Shown: positions 13,864 through 34,540, counted from the first letter of the stretch. The stretch is 64,000 nt of DNA from Glandiceps talaboti (GCF_964340395.1 NC_135562.1:22556173-22620172); one strand, 5' to 3'. Notes: generated from the letters alone by a model not told the origin. Translations and numbers: made by a program.

Positions 13864-14335
13864 AGTCTGTCTTGTATGTATGTATGTATGTATGTATGTA
13901 TGTATGTATGTATGTATGTATGTATGTATGTATACATGGATGTATGTATGTATGTATGTATGTATGTATGTATGTATGTATGTATGTATGAATGGACGGA
14001 TGGATGGATGGATGGTCGAATAGATGGATGTATGGATGGATGGGTGGGTGGATGGATGAATGAATGAATGAATGAATGGATGGATGGATGGATGGATGGA
14101 TGGATGGCTGGCTCGATGGGTAGGTGGATGGATGGATGGATGGATGGGTGGATGGACGGATGGATGGATGAATGGATAGATGAATGGATGGATGGATGGG
14201 TGGATGGATGGGTGGATGGGTGGGTAGATGGATGGATGGATGGGTGGTTGGATGGACGAGTGAATGGATGGATTGGATGGATGGATTGATGGATGAATGG
14301 ATAGGTCGGTGGGTGGATGGATGGACGGACGGACT
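13797..14335. repeat. Compound microsatellite (GGAT)n-(GT)n-(ATGT)n-(GGAT)n
   Basis: A short GGAT block, about 19 GT units, ATGT units interrupted by ACATGG, then about 350 bp of GGAT with GGGT, GAAT and GGAC variants. Related tetramers appear to have spread from one another. Confidence 0.93.
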
Positions 14336-14399
14336 TGTATTTACATCCTTCTGTGACAAATTTCCAAATGGTTGTGAGGTATTGATTACATTTATATCA

Positions 14400-14508
14400 C
14401 CTAATCATTTATATTTGTATCATCCACTATATAGTTGTATCATCCACCATATATTTCAGTGTATCATTCACTATATATTTGTATCATCCACTATATAGTT
14501 GTATCATC

Positions 14509-14590
<82 letters not shown>
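14400..14590. repeat. About 25-bp tandem repeat passing into (AT)n
   Basis: Four to five copies of GTATCATCCACTATATAGTT-like units, the last continuing into about 78 bp of AT. Confidence 0.88.
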
Positions 14591-14593
<3 letters not shown>

Positions 14594-15340
14594 GCCATGG
14601 TTTCTTTAAGTAGCTTAAACGTATGTACGTCCATAACGACTATTCACATCAAAGACGTCGTATGAAAGGAAGCGAATATATGTTTAGAAATAACCTACCT
14701 TTACCTGGATACCATGATTGAACAACGAACCATCGTTGTTGTATTAGGCGTATGGAAAAACGGATGCCAGTTACCCGTCTCTGTCATCCCTTACAAACTT
14801 GTACGTGATTTTTACGATTTTTGCGTCGTAATTTTTCTACCATGTTATAACATCAAAATGTTAAAGTATTGGAAATTGTATCGAAGTATGAAAGCGTTGT
14901 GACTGTTATAGCCAGTTTTAGGGTCCATCATGTGGAATATTTTGGGTGTCTTTGCATGTTATCCATGTCAGTATGTTGGTAGTTATACAGTAATCAGACG
15001 TAATGACTGAGGTAACACCAAACAGAATTCTTTGGCTTTAAGATTTTTAGGTTGCCCTGACAGTATTATCAGATTAGTAACCATTTAAAAGAAATCATTG
15101 ACAATATTTTAGGCCTCAAAACATCAATTTATAACGTCAGACAATTTAATTTTTTCTTTTGTATAAATTTAATGTTTATTGTGCAAAAGTGACATTTTAC
15201 ATAGCAAGCAGTTTACAAGTATTTAATGAAAGTACTTCCAACACTTTTGAAAGAATGGTTTGAAATGGATTTTTTCGAGGTTGTGCGTTCAAGGTTGGCA
15301 GAGTGTGACCTTTTACTGATTATAGACGGAAATTAAGATT
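14591..15340. other. Upstream region of the plus-strand membrane-protein gene
   Basis: No convincing gene. A 62-codon ATG frame at 14714-14902 shows no motif. The DNA just before 15341 is the presumed promoter region. Confidence 0.35.
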
Positions 15341-15374
15341 TATATAAACGAGTCTGACCGGCTTCGTTCATTAC
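15341..15374 (+). promoter_or_regulatory. TATA box and initiator of the plus-strand membrane-protein gene
   Basis: TATATAAA is at 15341-15348 and an initiator-like TTCATTA is at 15367-15373, with its A at 15370, about 29 bp from the start of the TATA box. That is the canonical metazoan spacing. The ATG follows 33 bp later, giving a very short 5' UTR. Confidence 0.6.
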
Positions 15375-15402
15375 AGTTGTTGACTAGACATTCGATAGCA
15401 GT

Positions 15403-22921
<7,519 letters not shown>

Positions 22922-23049
22922 TTGTCACATGACATTGTCAGTCATTGACTGTAGTGGTACTTTGATTTACTAACGTTAACGTACTTACATCGATATTAAC
23001 ACAACATAAAGTACTGAATTAGTGATGAGGTTAGTTGTGATGATGACAA

Positions 23050-23240
23050 CTGAGACAGACGAAGATGTGTAATACTGAAAACAACTATCACTGTGGTTAC
23101 AGAGGATGACGTAATAATTAAAACAACTATCACTATGGCTACAGAGGATGACGTAATAATTAAAACAACTATCACTATGGCTACAGAAGATGACGTGCAA
23201 AAACTAAAACAACTATCACTATGGTTACAGAGGATAACGT
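23050..23240. repeat. 42-bp tandem repeat, about 4 copies, in the presumed 3' UTR
   Basis: The unit contains AAAACAACTATCACTATGGC and TACAGAGGATGACGTAATAA. Each unit carries GATGACGT, a CRE-like core. The array lies about 130 bp after the stop codon at 22921. Confidence 0.88.
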
Positions 23241-23811
23241 TTACTACATGTAACACTGATTAAGAATACAAACTTAATGACCAATCATGATATACTTAAG
23301 TACATTTACATAGCAAATCCACACTTCTCAAAGAAAATAATTCCGTTTGTTTTTTTTGTTCATCAATGTTTACATTTGTATTTTGTACTCATTTTCAATA
23401 TATGCTTCTTCAGAAAATTTTTTGTATCAACTTTATACGAAAGCCGAGACTTTATGTAACTTACATTCACCTCAACAATAGACTTGCTCTCAAGTCGATG
23501 TGATTTCTCTAATTTTCCAATAAAACTATTATAAACTCCTATTACTCTTCCAAAAAAGTTTAGTATAGTAGTCATTTAGTGTTTCATAATTAAGCTATGG
23601 AAAGAGGCAAGAGTCATCTCACACTGTCAGGACCATTTTCTCTTCCTATCCAGTTTTTGAGATAGTAATATGAGAGTGGATTGACCGCGAAATCCCTTAC
23701 TTGATACATGCGGAAACGTAAAAAAAAGAGTATATAACAGAACAATTTGAGAGCTAATTTGTGTAGTGTTTATCGCACGCACCCACACATCACACATGTG
23801 CACACAAATAC
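23241..23811. other. Spacer with a possible poly(A) signal
   Basis: CCAATAAAAC at about 23517-23526 gives AATAAA at 23519-23524, which could end the plus-strand membrane-protein transcript about 600 bp after its stop. Nothing else was seen before the satellite. Confidence 0.35.
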
Positions 23812-26800
23812 AGAGGTGAATATAACACCTAATAGCAGTCCCTTAGGCCATATAGCAACATAAGGTGAAAATAACACCTAATAACAGTCCCGTAGGCCAT
23901 ATAGCAACATAAGGTGAATATAACACCTAATAACAGTCTCTTAGGCCATATAGCAACATAAGGTGAATCTAACACCTAATATCAGTCTCTTAGGCCATAT
24001 AGAAACATAAGGTGAATATAATACCTAATATCAGTCCCTTAGGCCATATAGCAACATAAGGTGAATCTAACACCTAATATCAGTCTCTTAGGCCATATAG
24101 AAACATAAGGTGAATATAACACCTAATATCAGTCCCTTAGGCCATATAGCAACATAAGGTGAATATAACACCTAATATCAGTCCCTCAGGCCATATAGCA
24201 ACATAAGGTGAATATAACACCTAACAGCAGTCCCTTAGGTCATATAGAAACATAAGGTGAATATAACACCTAATAACAGTCCCTTAGGCCATATAGCAAC
24301 ATAAGGTGAATATAACACCTAACAGCAGTCCCTTAGGTCATATAGAAACATGAGGTGAATATAACACCTAACAGCAGTCCCTTAGGTCATATAGCAACAT
24401 AAGGTGAATGTAACACCTAATAGCAGTCCCTTAGGCCATATAGCAACATAAGGTGAATATAACACCTAATATCAGTCCCTTAGGCCATATAGCAACATAA
24501 GGTGAATATAACACCTAATATCAGTCCCTTAGGCCATATAGCAACATAAGGTGAATATAACACCTAATAACAGTCCCTTAGGCCATATAGAAACATAAGG
24601 TGAATATAACACCTAATATCAGTCCCTTAGGCCATATAGCAACATAAGGTGAATATAGCACCTATTATCAGTCCCTTAGGACATATAGAAACATAAGGTG
24701 AATATAACACCTAATATCAGTCCCTTAGGCCATATAGAAACATAAGGTGAATATAGCACCTATTATCAGTCTCTTAGGCCATATAGCAACATAAGGTGAA
24801 TATAACACCTAATAACAGTCCCTTAGGCCATATAGCAACATAAGGTGAATATAACACCTTATATCAGTCCCTTAGGCCATATAGCAACATAAGGTGAATA
24901 TAATACCTAATAACAGTCCCTTAGGCCATATATCAACATAAGGTGAATATAACACCTAATATCAGTCCCTTAGGACATATAGAAACATAAGGTGAATATA
25001 ACACCTAATAACAGTCCCTTAGGCCATATAGCAACATAAGGTGAATATAACACCTAACAGCAGTCCCTTAGGTCATATAGAAACATGAGGTGAATATAAC
25101 ACCTAACAGCAGTCCCTTAGGTCATATAGCAACATAAGGTGAATGTAACACCTAATAGCAGTCCCTTAGGTCATATAGCAACATAAGGTGAATATAACAC
25201 CTAATATCAGTCCCTTAGGCCATATAGCAACATAAGGTGAATATAACACCTAATATCAGTCCCTTAGGCCATATAGCAACATAAGGTGAATATAACACCT
25301 AATAACAGTCCCTTAGGCCATATAGAAACATAAGGTGAATATAACACCTAATATCAGTCCCTTAGGCCATATAGCAACATAAGGTGAATATAGCACCTAT
25401 TATCAGTCCCTTAGGACATATAGAAACATAAGGTGAATATAACACCTAATAACAGTCCCTTAGGCCATATAGAAAATTAAGGTGAATATAACACCTAATA
25501 TCAGTCCCTTAGGCCATATAGCAACATAAGGTGAATATAGCACCTATTATCAGTCTCTTAGGCCATATAGCAACATAAGGTGAATATAACACCTAATAAC
25601 AGTCCCTTAGGACATATAGCAACATAAGGTGAATATAACACCTAATATCAGTCCCTTAGGCCATATAGCAACATAAGGTGAATATAATACCTAATAACAG
25701 TCCCTTAGGCCATATAGCAACCTAAGGTGAATATAACACCTAATATCAGTCTCTTAGGCCATATAGAAACATAAGGTGAATATAACACCTAATATCAGTC
25801 TCTTAGGCCATATAGAAACATAAGGTGAATATAACACCTAATATCAGTCCCTTAGGCCATATAGCAACATAAGGTGAATGTAACACCTAATAGCAGTCCC
25901 TTAGGCCATATAGCAACATAAGGTGAATGTAACACCTAATAGCAGTCCCTTAGGACATATAGGAACATAAGGTGAATATAACACCTAATATCAGTCCCTT
26001 AGGACATATAGCAACATAAGGTGAATATAACACCTAATATCAGTCCCTTAGGACATATAGAAGCATAAGGTGAATATAACACCTAATAACAGTCCCTTAG
26101 GCCATATAGCAACATAAGGTGAATATAATACCTAATAACAGTCCCTTAGGCCATATAGCAACATAAGGTGAATATAACACCTAATATCAGTCCCTTAGGC
26201 CATATAGCAACATAAGGTGAATATAATACCTAATAACAGTCCCTTAGGCCATATAGCAACATAAGGTGAATATAATACCTAATAACAGTCCCTTAGGCCA
26301 TATAGCAACATAAGGTGAATATAATACCTAATATCAGTCCCTTAGGCCATATAGCAACATAAGGTGAATATAATACCTAATATCAGTCCCTTAGGCCATA
26401 TAGCAACATAAGGTGAATATAATACATAATAACAGTCCCTTAGGCCATATAGCAACATAAGGTGAATATAACACCTAATATCAGTCCCTTAGGCCATATA
26501 GCAACATAAGGTGAATATAATACCTAATAACAGTCCCTTAGGCCATATAGCAACATAAGGTGAATATAATACCTAATAACAGTCCCTTAGGCCATATAGC
26601 AACATAAGGTGAATATAATACCTAATAACAGTCCCTTAGGCCATATAGCAACATAAGGTGAATATAACACCTAATATCAGTCTCTTAGGCCATATAGAAA
26701 CATAAGGTGAATATAACACCTAATATCAGTCCCTTAGGACATATAGCAACATAAGGTGAATATAACACCTAATATCAGTCCCTTAGGCCATATAGCAACA

Positions 26801-29800
26801 TAAGGTGAATGTAACACCTAATAACAGTCCCTTAGGCCATATAGCAACATAAGGTGAATATAATACCTAATATCAGTCCCTTAGGCTATATAGCAACATA
26901 AGGTGAATATAATACCTAATAACAGTCCCTTAGGCCATATAGCAACATAAGGTGAATATAACACCTAATAACAGTCTCTTAGGCCATATAGAAACATAAG
27001 GTGAATATAACACCTAATATCAGTCCCTTAGGCCATATAGCAACATAAGGTGAATATAACACCTAATATCAGTCTCTTAGGCCATATAGCAACATAAGGT
27101 GAATATAACACCTAATATCAGTCCCTTAGGCCATATAGAAACATAAGGTGAATATAACACCTAATATCAGTCCCTTAGGACATATAGCAACATAAGGTGA
27201 ATATAACACCTAATATCAGTCCCTTAGGCCATATAGCAACATAAGGTGAATATAACACCTAATAACAGTCTCTTAGGCCATATAGCAACATAAGGTGAAT
27301 ATAACACCTAATAACAGTCTCTTAGGACATATAGCAACATAAGGTGAATATAATACCTAATATCAGTCCCTTAGGCCATATAGAAACATAAGGTGAATAT
27401 AACACCTAATATCAGTCCCTCAGGCCATATAGCAACATAAGGTGAATATAACACCTAATAACAGTCTCTTAGGCGATATAGCAACATAAGGTGAATATAA
27501 TACCTAATAACAGTCCCTTAGGCCATATAGCAACATAAGGTGAATATAACACCTAATATCAGTCCCTTAGGCCATATAGAAACATAAGGTGAATATAACA
27601 CCTAATATCAGTCCCTTAGGACATATAGCAACATAAGGTGAATATAATACCTAATATCAGTCCCTTAGGCTATATAGAAACATAAGGTGAATATAACACC
27701 TAATATCAGTCTCTTAGGCCATATAGCAACATAAGGTGAATATAACACCTAATATCAGTCCCTTAGGCCATATAGCAACATAAGGTGAATATAACACCTA
27801 ATATCAGTCCCTTAGGCCATATAGCAACATAAGGTGAATATAACACCTAATAACAGTCCCTTAGGTCATATAGAAACATAAGGTGAATATAATACCTAAT
27901 AACAGTCCCTTAGGACATATAGCAACATAAGGTGAATATAACACCTAATATCAGTCCCTTAGGCCATATAGCAACATAAGGTGAATATAACACCTATTAT
28001 CAGTCTCTTAGGCCATATAGAAACATAAGGTGAATATAACACCTAATATCAGTCCCTTAGGCCATATAGCAACATAAGGTGAATATAACACCTAATAGCA
28101 GTCCCTTAGGCCATATAGCAACATAAGGTGAATGTAACACCTAATAGCAGTCCCTTAGGACATATAGGAACATAAGGTGAATATAACACCTAATATCAGT
28201 CCCTTAGGACATATAGCAACATAAGGTGAATATAACACCTAATATCAGTCCCTTAGGACATATAGAAGCATAAGGTGAATATAACACCTAATAACAGTCC
28301 CTTAGGCCATATAGCAACATAAGGTGAATATAATACCTAATAACAGTCCCTTAGGCCATATAGCAACATAAGGTGAATATAATACCTAATAACAGTCCCT
28401 TAGGCCATATAGCAACATAAGGTGAATATAATACCTAATAACAGTCCCTTAGGCCATATAGCAACATAAGGTGAATATAATACCTAATAACAGTCCCTTA
28501 GGCCATATAGCAACATAAGGTGAATATAATACCTAATAACAGTCCCTTAGGCCATATAGCAACATAAGGTGAATATAACACCTAATAACAGTCCCTTAGG
28601 CCATATAGCAACATAAGGTGAATATAATACCTAATAACAGTCCCTTAGGCCATATAGCAACATAAGGTGAATATAATACCTAATATCAGTCCCTTAGGCC
28701 ATATAGCAACATAAGGTGAATATAATACCTAATATCAGTCCCTTAGGCCATATAGCAACATAAGGTGAATATAACACCTAATAACAGTCCCTTAGGCCAT
28801 ATAGCAACATAAGGTGAATATAACACCTATTATCAGTCTCTTAGGCCATATAGCAACATAAGGTGAATATAACACCTAATAACAGTCCCGTAGGCCATAT
28901 AGCAACATAAGGTGAATATAACACCTAACAGCAGTCCCTTAGGACATATAGAAACATAAGGTGAATATAACACCTATTATCAGTCCCTTAGGACATATAG
29001 AAGCATAAGGTGAATATAACACCTAATAACAGTCCCTTAGGCCATATAGCAACATAAGGTGAATATAACACCTAATATCAGTCCCTTCGGACATATAGCA
29101 ACATAAGGTGAATATAACACCTAATATCAGTCCCTTAGGACATATAGAAGCATAAGGTGAATATAACACCTAATAACAGTCCCTTAGGCCATATAGCAAC
29201 ATAAGGTGAATATAATACCTAATATCAGTCCCTTAGGCCATATAGCAACATAAGGTGAATATAACACCTAATAACAGTCTCTTAGGCCATATAGCAACAT
29301 AAGGTGAATATAATACCTAATATCAGTCCCTTAGGCCATATAGCAACATAAGGTGAATATAACACCTAATAACAGTCTCTTAGGCCATATAGAAACATAA
29401 GGTGAATATAACACCTAATATCAGTCCCTTAGGCCATATAGCAACATAAGGTGAATATAATACCTAATAACAGTCCCTTAGGACATATAGCAACATAAGG
29501 TGAATATAACACCTAATATCAGTCTCTTAGGCCATATAGAAACATAAGGTGAATATAACACCTAATATCAGTCCCTTAGGACATATAGCAACATAAGGTG
29601 AATATAACACCTAATATCAGTCCCTTAGGCCATATAGCAACATAAGGTGAATATAACACCTAATAACAGTCCCTTAGGCCATATAGCAACATAAGGTGAA
29701 TGTAACACCTAATAACAGTCCCTTAGGCCATATAGCAACATAAGGTGAATATAATACCTAATATCAGTCCCTTAGGCTATATAGCAACATAAGGTGAATA

Positions 29801-31147
29801 TAATACCTAATAACAGTCCCTTAGGCCATATAGCAACATAAGGTGAATATAACACCTAATAACAGTCTCTTAGGCCATATAGAAACATAAGGTGAATATA
29901 ACACCTAATATCAGTCCCTTAGGCCATATAGCAACATAAGGTGAATATAACACCTAATATCAGTCCCTTAGGCCATATAGAAACATAAGGTGAATATAAC
30001 ACCTAATATCAGTCCCTTAGGACATATAGCAACATAAGGTGAATATAACACCTAATATCAGTCCCTTAGGCCATATAGCAACATAAGGTGAATATAACAC
30101 CTAATAACAGTCTCTTAGGCCATATAGCAACATAAGGTGAATATAACACCTAATAACAGTCTCTTAGGACATATAGCAACATAAGGTGAATATAATACCT
30201 AATATCAGTCCCTTAGGCCATATAGAAACATAAGGGGAATATAACACCTAATATCAGTCCCTCAGGCCATATAGCAACATAAGGTGAATATAACACCTAA
30301 TAACAGTCTCTTAGGCGATATAGCAACATAAGGTGAATATAATACCTAATAACAGTCCCTTAGGCCATATAGCAACATAAGGTGAATATAACACCTAATA
30401 TCAGTCCCTTAGGCCATATAGAAACATAAGGTGAATATAACACCTAATATCAGTCCCTTAGGACATATAGCAACATAAGGTGAATATAATACCTAATATC
30501 AGTCCCTTAGGCTATATAGAAACATAAGGTGAATATAACACCTAATATCAGTCTCTTAGGCCATATAGCAACATAAGGTGAATATAACACCTAATATCAG
30601 TCCCTTAGGCCATATAGCAACATAAGGTGAATATAACACCTAATATCAGTCCCTTAGGCCATATAGCAACATAAGGTGAATATAACACCTAATAACAGTC
30701 CCTTAGGTCATATAGAAACATAAGGTGAATATAATACCTAATAACAGTCCCTTAGGACATATAGCAACATAAGGTGAATATAACACCTAATATCAGTCCC
30801 TTAGGCCATATAGCAACATAAGGTGAATATAACACCTAATATCAGTCCCTTAGGCCATATAGCAACATAAGGTGAATATAACACCTATTATCAGTCTCTT
30901 AGGCCATATAGAAACATAAGGTGAATATAACACCTAATATCAGTCCCTTAGGCCATATAGCAACATAAGGTGAATATAACACCTAATAGCAGTCCCTTAG
31001 GCCATATAGCAACATAAGGTGAATGTAACACCTAATAGCAGTCCCTTAGGACATATAGAAACATAAGGTGAATGTAACACCTAATAGCAGTCCCTTAGAC
31101 CATACAGCAACATAAGGTGAATATATAACACCTAATAACAGTCCCTT
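23812..31147. repeat. 49-bp satellite, about 150 copies
   Basis: The unit contains AACATAAGGTGAATATAACA, CCTAATATCAGTCCCTTAGG and CCATATAGC. It includes two small inverted motifs, AGGTG/CACCT and CCTAA/TTAGG. Variation is limited to a few positions: AACACC or AATACC; ATCAGT, AACAGT or AGCAGT; GCCATAT, GACATAT or GTCATAT; GCAAC or GAAAC. Rare marker variants recur at long multiples of 49, e.g. GGCGATATA at 27472 and 30314 (2842 bp = 58 units), showing block duplication. It ends in partial units with TATATAACACC near 31120. Confidence 0.97.
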
Positions 31148-31199
31148 AATGCCGCCAAATCGGAGATTGCATTCTCTTGAATATCGTTCCTGGTTCTTT

Positions 31200-32325
31200 T
31201 ACTTTTCGATAATGTTTTCAATATGATTTTCCATCAATTCGACTGACATGGCTATGAATTCGACTTACACTTCCATCAATTTGACTAACATTCACATCAG
31301 TCCAACTTACATTCCCATCAATTTGACTTACACTTCCATCATTTCGGCTTACATTCCCATGAATCAACTTACATTCCCATCAATTCGACTTACATTCCCA
31401 TCAATTCGACTTAATTCTGTGGGATAAGTCGATTGTTTAGAAACAGGTTTTGGAAAGGAATGATGTCCACACACAACCAAGTACTATAAGAACAGCTACT
31501 TGTACTTTATTGACATTTAACAAAACTCCTACAGATCACACAGAAATAAGGGTTTATATAGGTTTTACTACATTCCATACATATTGGCGCGAATTTGGTA
31601 TTGACCTTCATATGATTGGTTAATTATGAAGAGAATAGGATTGGTAGTAAAGATTGTCTGAACTTTAGATTATCTAATTTGACATAACTTGATTGGTTAT
31701 GGAGATTGTAGTCAGGATCCTAAATTTTACTCAAGCTCAGTGTATATTTCATTCCCGATATATTCCCATCAATTCTGCTTACATTAATCCCATCCATTCG
31801 ACTTACATTCCCATCAATCGACTTACACTGCCATCAGTCCAACTTACATTTCCATAAATTCGACTGACATTCCCATCAATTCGACTGACATTCCCATCAA
31901 TTCGACTGACATTCCCATCAATTCGACTGACATTCCCATCAATTCGACTGACATTCCCATCAATTCTGCTTACATTAATCCCATCAGTCCAACTTACATT
32001 CCCATCAATTCGACTTACATTCCCATCAATTCGACTGACATTCCCATCAATTCGACTGACATTCCCATCAATTCGACTGACATTCCCATCAATTCGACTT
32101 ACACTTCCATCAATTTACATCTCCGTCAATTTGACTAACATTCCCATCAATTCTGCTTACATTAATCCCATCAATTCGACTTACATTCCCATCAATCGAC
32201 TTACACTGCCATCAGTCCAACTTACATTTCCATAAATTAGACTGACATTCCCATCAATTCGACTTACACTGGCATCAATTCGACTTACATTCCCATCAAT
32301 TCGACTTACACTGGCATCAATTCGC
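31200..32325. repeat. Degenerate 21-bp repeat field
   Basis: Units resemble ATTCCCATCAATTCGACTGAC or ...CGACTTAC, with variants such as CATTAATCCCATCAATTC and CACTGCCATCAGTCCAAC. A central block (about 31795-32270) is itself partly duplicated. The field is split by a 334-bp insertion at 31418-31751. Confidence 0.9.
31418..31751 (-). mobile_element. Probable solo LTR
   Basis: A unique 334-bp block interrupts the 21-bp repeats. On the minus strand it starts TGAAATATAC and ends TTATCCCACA, the TG...CA termini of an LTR. It contains TATATAAA at 31560-31553 and AATAAA at 31511-31506, in the order and spacing of an LTR promoter and poly(A) signal. ATTC flanks the left side and ATTC or TTCC the right, so a target duplication is possible but not clean. 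No internal retroviral or retrotransposon genes are present. Confidence 0.5.
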
Positions 32326-32770
32326 TGTAGCAATCAAAATTGAAATCATGGGCAAAATGTTAAATTGTTACACTAATAAATGAAAGAATTAAATTGATTT
32401 CATATTTGGTATCTTCAAGTTACTGTTCCGGGCAATTATTGGCTTAAATTTCCGTGTAAGGTGCCAGTCAGTTTTCTCGTCTAACTTCACTTGTTATCAC
32501 CGTGAGCCAACTCTGGCACTTGTGATGGTAACAGTATGAGGGCCTTACATGCCGAGTTGTCTGTTCCCATATTCAATGTGCATTTGTGAGCGAAATTTTA
32601 ATTTTCCTAGTTTGCAAGATCAAAGTTATTAATTAATATGAAACATGCTCACCTTATTATTCATTTAACACATTTATGGACTGAGCGACTTACAATTGAA
32701 ATCAAGTTCACATCTGCAGTCGACAGATATTATTTATTACGTCTCCAAAGTATGCAAGATAGAAGAAAAC
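32326..32770. other. Spacer, nothing recognised
   Basis: AT-rich non-coding DNA downstream of the glycosyltransferase gene. Confidence 0.4.
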
Positions 32771-32776
32771 TTTATT
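32771..32776 (-). terminator. Poly(A) signal AATAAA of the glycosyltransferase gene
   Basis: TTTATT on the plus strand reads AATAAA on the minus strand about 270 bp after the stop codon at 33046, a normal 3' UTR length. Confidence 0.5.
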
Positions 32777-33045
32777 ATCCCATGTTAGAGAAATTACAAT
32801 GTACAGATAAGTAAAATATAAAAGTATTAGTTGTTCGGTTGGTTAGTGTTAGTTGGCCATCGTTAATTACATTTTTCATATCACTAAAATACTTTCTCAT
32901 GGACAATACTATAATAAATACCACACCACATACTTTATAGGTGAAAAGGGAAGTCTGACTATTAACTTTAGAACACCTTACAACAGTTACAACATATAAA
33001 GAAAATATGTCTGTCAGAGGATATGTATAAATAATCCAAGTAAAG

Positions 33046-34251
33046 TTAGGTTTGTGGAGGTGGTTCATCATAATATATGAATCGACACATTTCACCAAAA
33101 GCTGATTGCATTGTTTTTATAGTTTGTGGAGATATAACTACGTTTCTTCCAACCTGGAGTCTAAGAAAATTTCTTATCCAAATATGTACAGTGAAGTTAT
33201 CGACCCACCATCGAAATCGTCCAAAAAACATCATCCTCCATCGGTTACCAGGAGGGTAAATCAGACTCGTTTCTTCGACATGGATTAAACGTGGATATTT
33301 TTTAGCCAAATAATTGGGATATTTTAACGAGTTACAATTCCAGCAATGAGCATCGTAGTGTTTATAGCCATCATAATATAAACGGAGAAACTGGGAATCT
33401 TTATTAGCAAATATTATTCCTTTAGCGATGAAACCCGGTATCTCTCTGCCCATAACACAGTCGTAATGTCTCAAGTAGTCCAGCGGTTGAACCACGAATA
33501 TATCTGGATCGAAGTAAACGCCACCTGTTTCCATCAGTATTTCTATACTAGCAATGTCTGCCTGGTGATACCGTGGAGCCAGAGTCTGGTTGAATACAGT
33601 TAACGGTGGATCACGATGTACAACTTCTAAAGTTGTAACTTTTTCCTTAGTTTCCTCCCAATAAAGTCCACTTGGTTCAAAATCTGTATGGAAAAGAATT
33701 CTATCAGCTTTCATGACTTTGTGAACGCTCAGAATACTAAGTAAATGATAGAATTCGAATGAATGATTGCTGAACCAAATAAAATGAGCAATATTTGGTA
33801 CAACTTCTTCTTTGTGGAACTTAGCCTCCCCTTGACCGTAAAACTCGACGTCTTCAAATGTCGATATCTTATTTTCGGTCGTCCCATTTGTTAAGTTTGT
33901 TATCGTTGGTGGCGTACTCCAATGCTTATCGTTGAAACCTCTTGCCGCAATGCTTACTTCAATTGCAGAATTGGCAGAAATTGGTTCTTTGCGCATGTCA
34001 TAATATTGCGTGGAGTTAGAAATTTGAAGTCTTCTCGTTGAGGACAAGTTTGTTTTTTTGTCACCCTTGATCGTCATTACACCAAAGTTGGTCCATTTCA
34101 AAGAATTCAATAAAGTGTCATCTACTTCATACATTATCAAGTACAGGAAACACGCAACGACCGAACATATCACAAGTAGTAGCCATACTTTCTTGTTTGG
34201 CGACGACAGTTTTTGTATTGATGAAGTAGAAGATGACGAAGTTATTGCCAT
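33046..34251 (-). CDS. Type II membrane glycosyltransferase with DXD motif (GT32 / Gly_transf_sug type)
   Basis: A 401-residue uninterrupted frame starts at an ATG with G at -3 and +4. It has a 20-residue Ser-rich cytosolic tail, one membrane helix at about 21-42 and then a stem, the layout of a Golgi type II enzyme. The catalytic region opens with PNIAHFIWF (152-160) and contains HQADIASIEILMETGGVYFD followed by PD. DPD at 248-250 is the DXD metal and nucleotide-sugar site, in the context seen in the Gly_transf_sug family (alpha-1,4-GalT/GlcNAcT-like, OCH1-like). HIWIRN (356-361) fits the C-terminal part of the fold. NxS/T sequons lie at about 68, 79, 119, 122, 162, 221 and 352, consistent with a luminal domain. 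Donor and acceptor cannot be told from sequence. The gene appears intronless, which may reflect retroposition or the lineage's norm, and it sits between two satellite-rich regions. Confidence 0.92.
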   Translation of the reverse strand: MAITSSSSTSSIQKLSSPNKKVWLLLVICSVVACFLYLIMYEVDDTLLNSLKWTNFGVMTIKGDKKTNLSSTRRLQISNSTQYYDMRKEPISANSAIEVSIAARGFNDKHWSTPPTITNLTNGTTENKISTFEDVEFYGQGEAKFHKEEVVPNIAHFIWFSNHSFEFYHLLSILSVHKVMKADRILFHTDFEPSGLYWEETKEKVTTLEVVHRDPPLTVFNQTLAPRYHQADIASIEILMETGGVYFDPDIFVVQPLDYLRHYDCVMGREIPGFIAKGIIFANKDSQFLRLYYDGYKHYDAHCWNCNSLKYPNYLAKKYPRLIHVEETSLIYPPGNRWRMMFFGRFRWWVDNFTVHIWIRNFLRLQVGRNVVISPQTIKTMQSAFGEMCRFIYYDEPPPQT

Positions 34252-34386
34252 GACATTTCATCTGAATAGAACACTGATTTTGATGCACGTGGTCAACATC
34301 ATTTCACATTTGTCCAGTGGGTTTACCTTATTTGAAAATAATGAAATTCATTAAAAATCATTAAATAAATATATCAGTCTGGCCGC

Positions 34387-34475
34387 CACCATCACCACCA
34401 CCACCACCACCACCACCACCACCACCACCACCACCACCACCACCATTATCCTCATCATTATAAAAGCAATAACTG

Positions 34476-34530
<55 letters not shown>

Positions 34531-34540
34531 CGTGCGTGCG
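34387..34540. repeat. (CAC)n and (GT)n microsatellites
   Basis: About 19 CAC units (34387-34445), 35 bp of unique DNA, then about 24 GT units passing into GTGC (about 34480-34540). They lie about 140 bp upstream of the glycosyltransferase start. Confidence 0.95.

Noticed and set aside
13797-14359. Threonine/histidine/isoleucine- or tryptophan-rich frames across the compound microsatellite
   Set aside because: They are translations of GGAT, ATGT and GT repeats in all frames.
23812-31147. TTAGG in every 49-bp unit as telomeric repeat
   Set aside because: TTAGG occurs once per 49 bp in a fixed non-telomeric context; no tandem TTAGGG or TTAGG is present.
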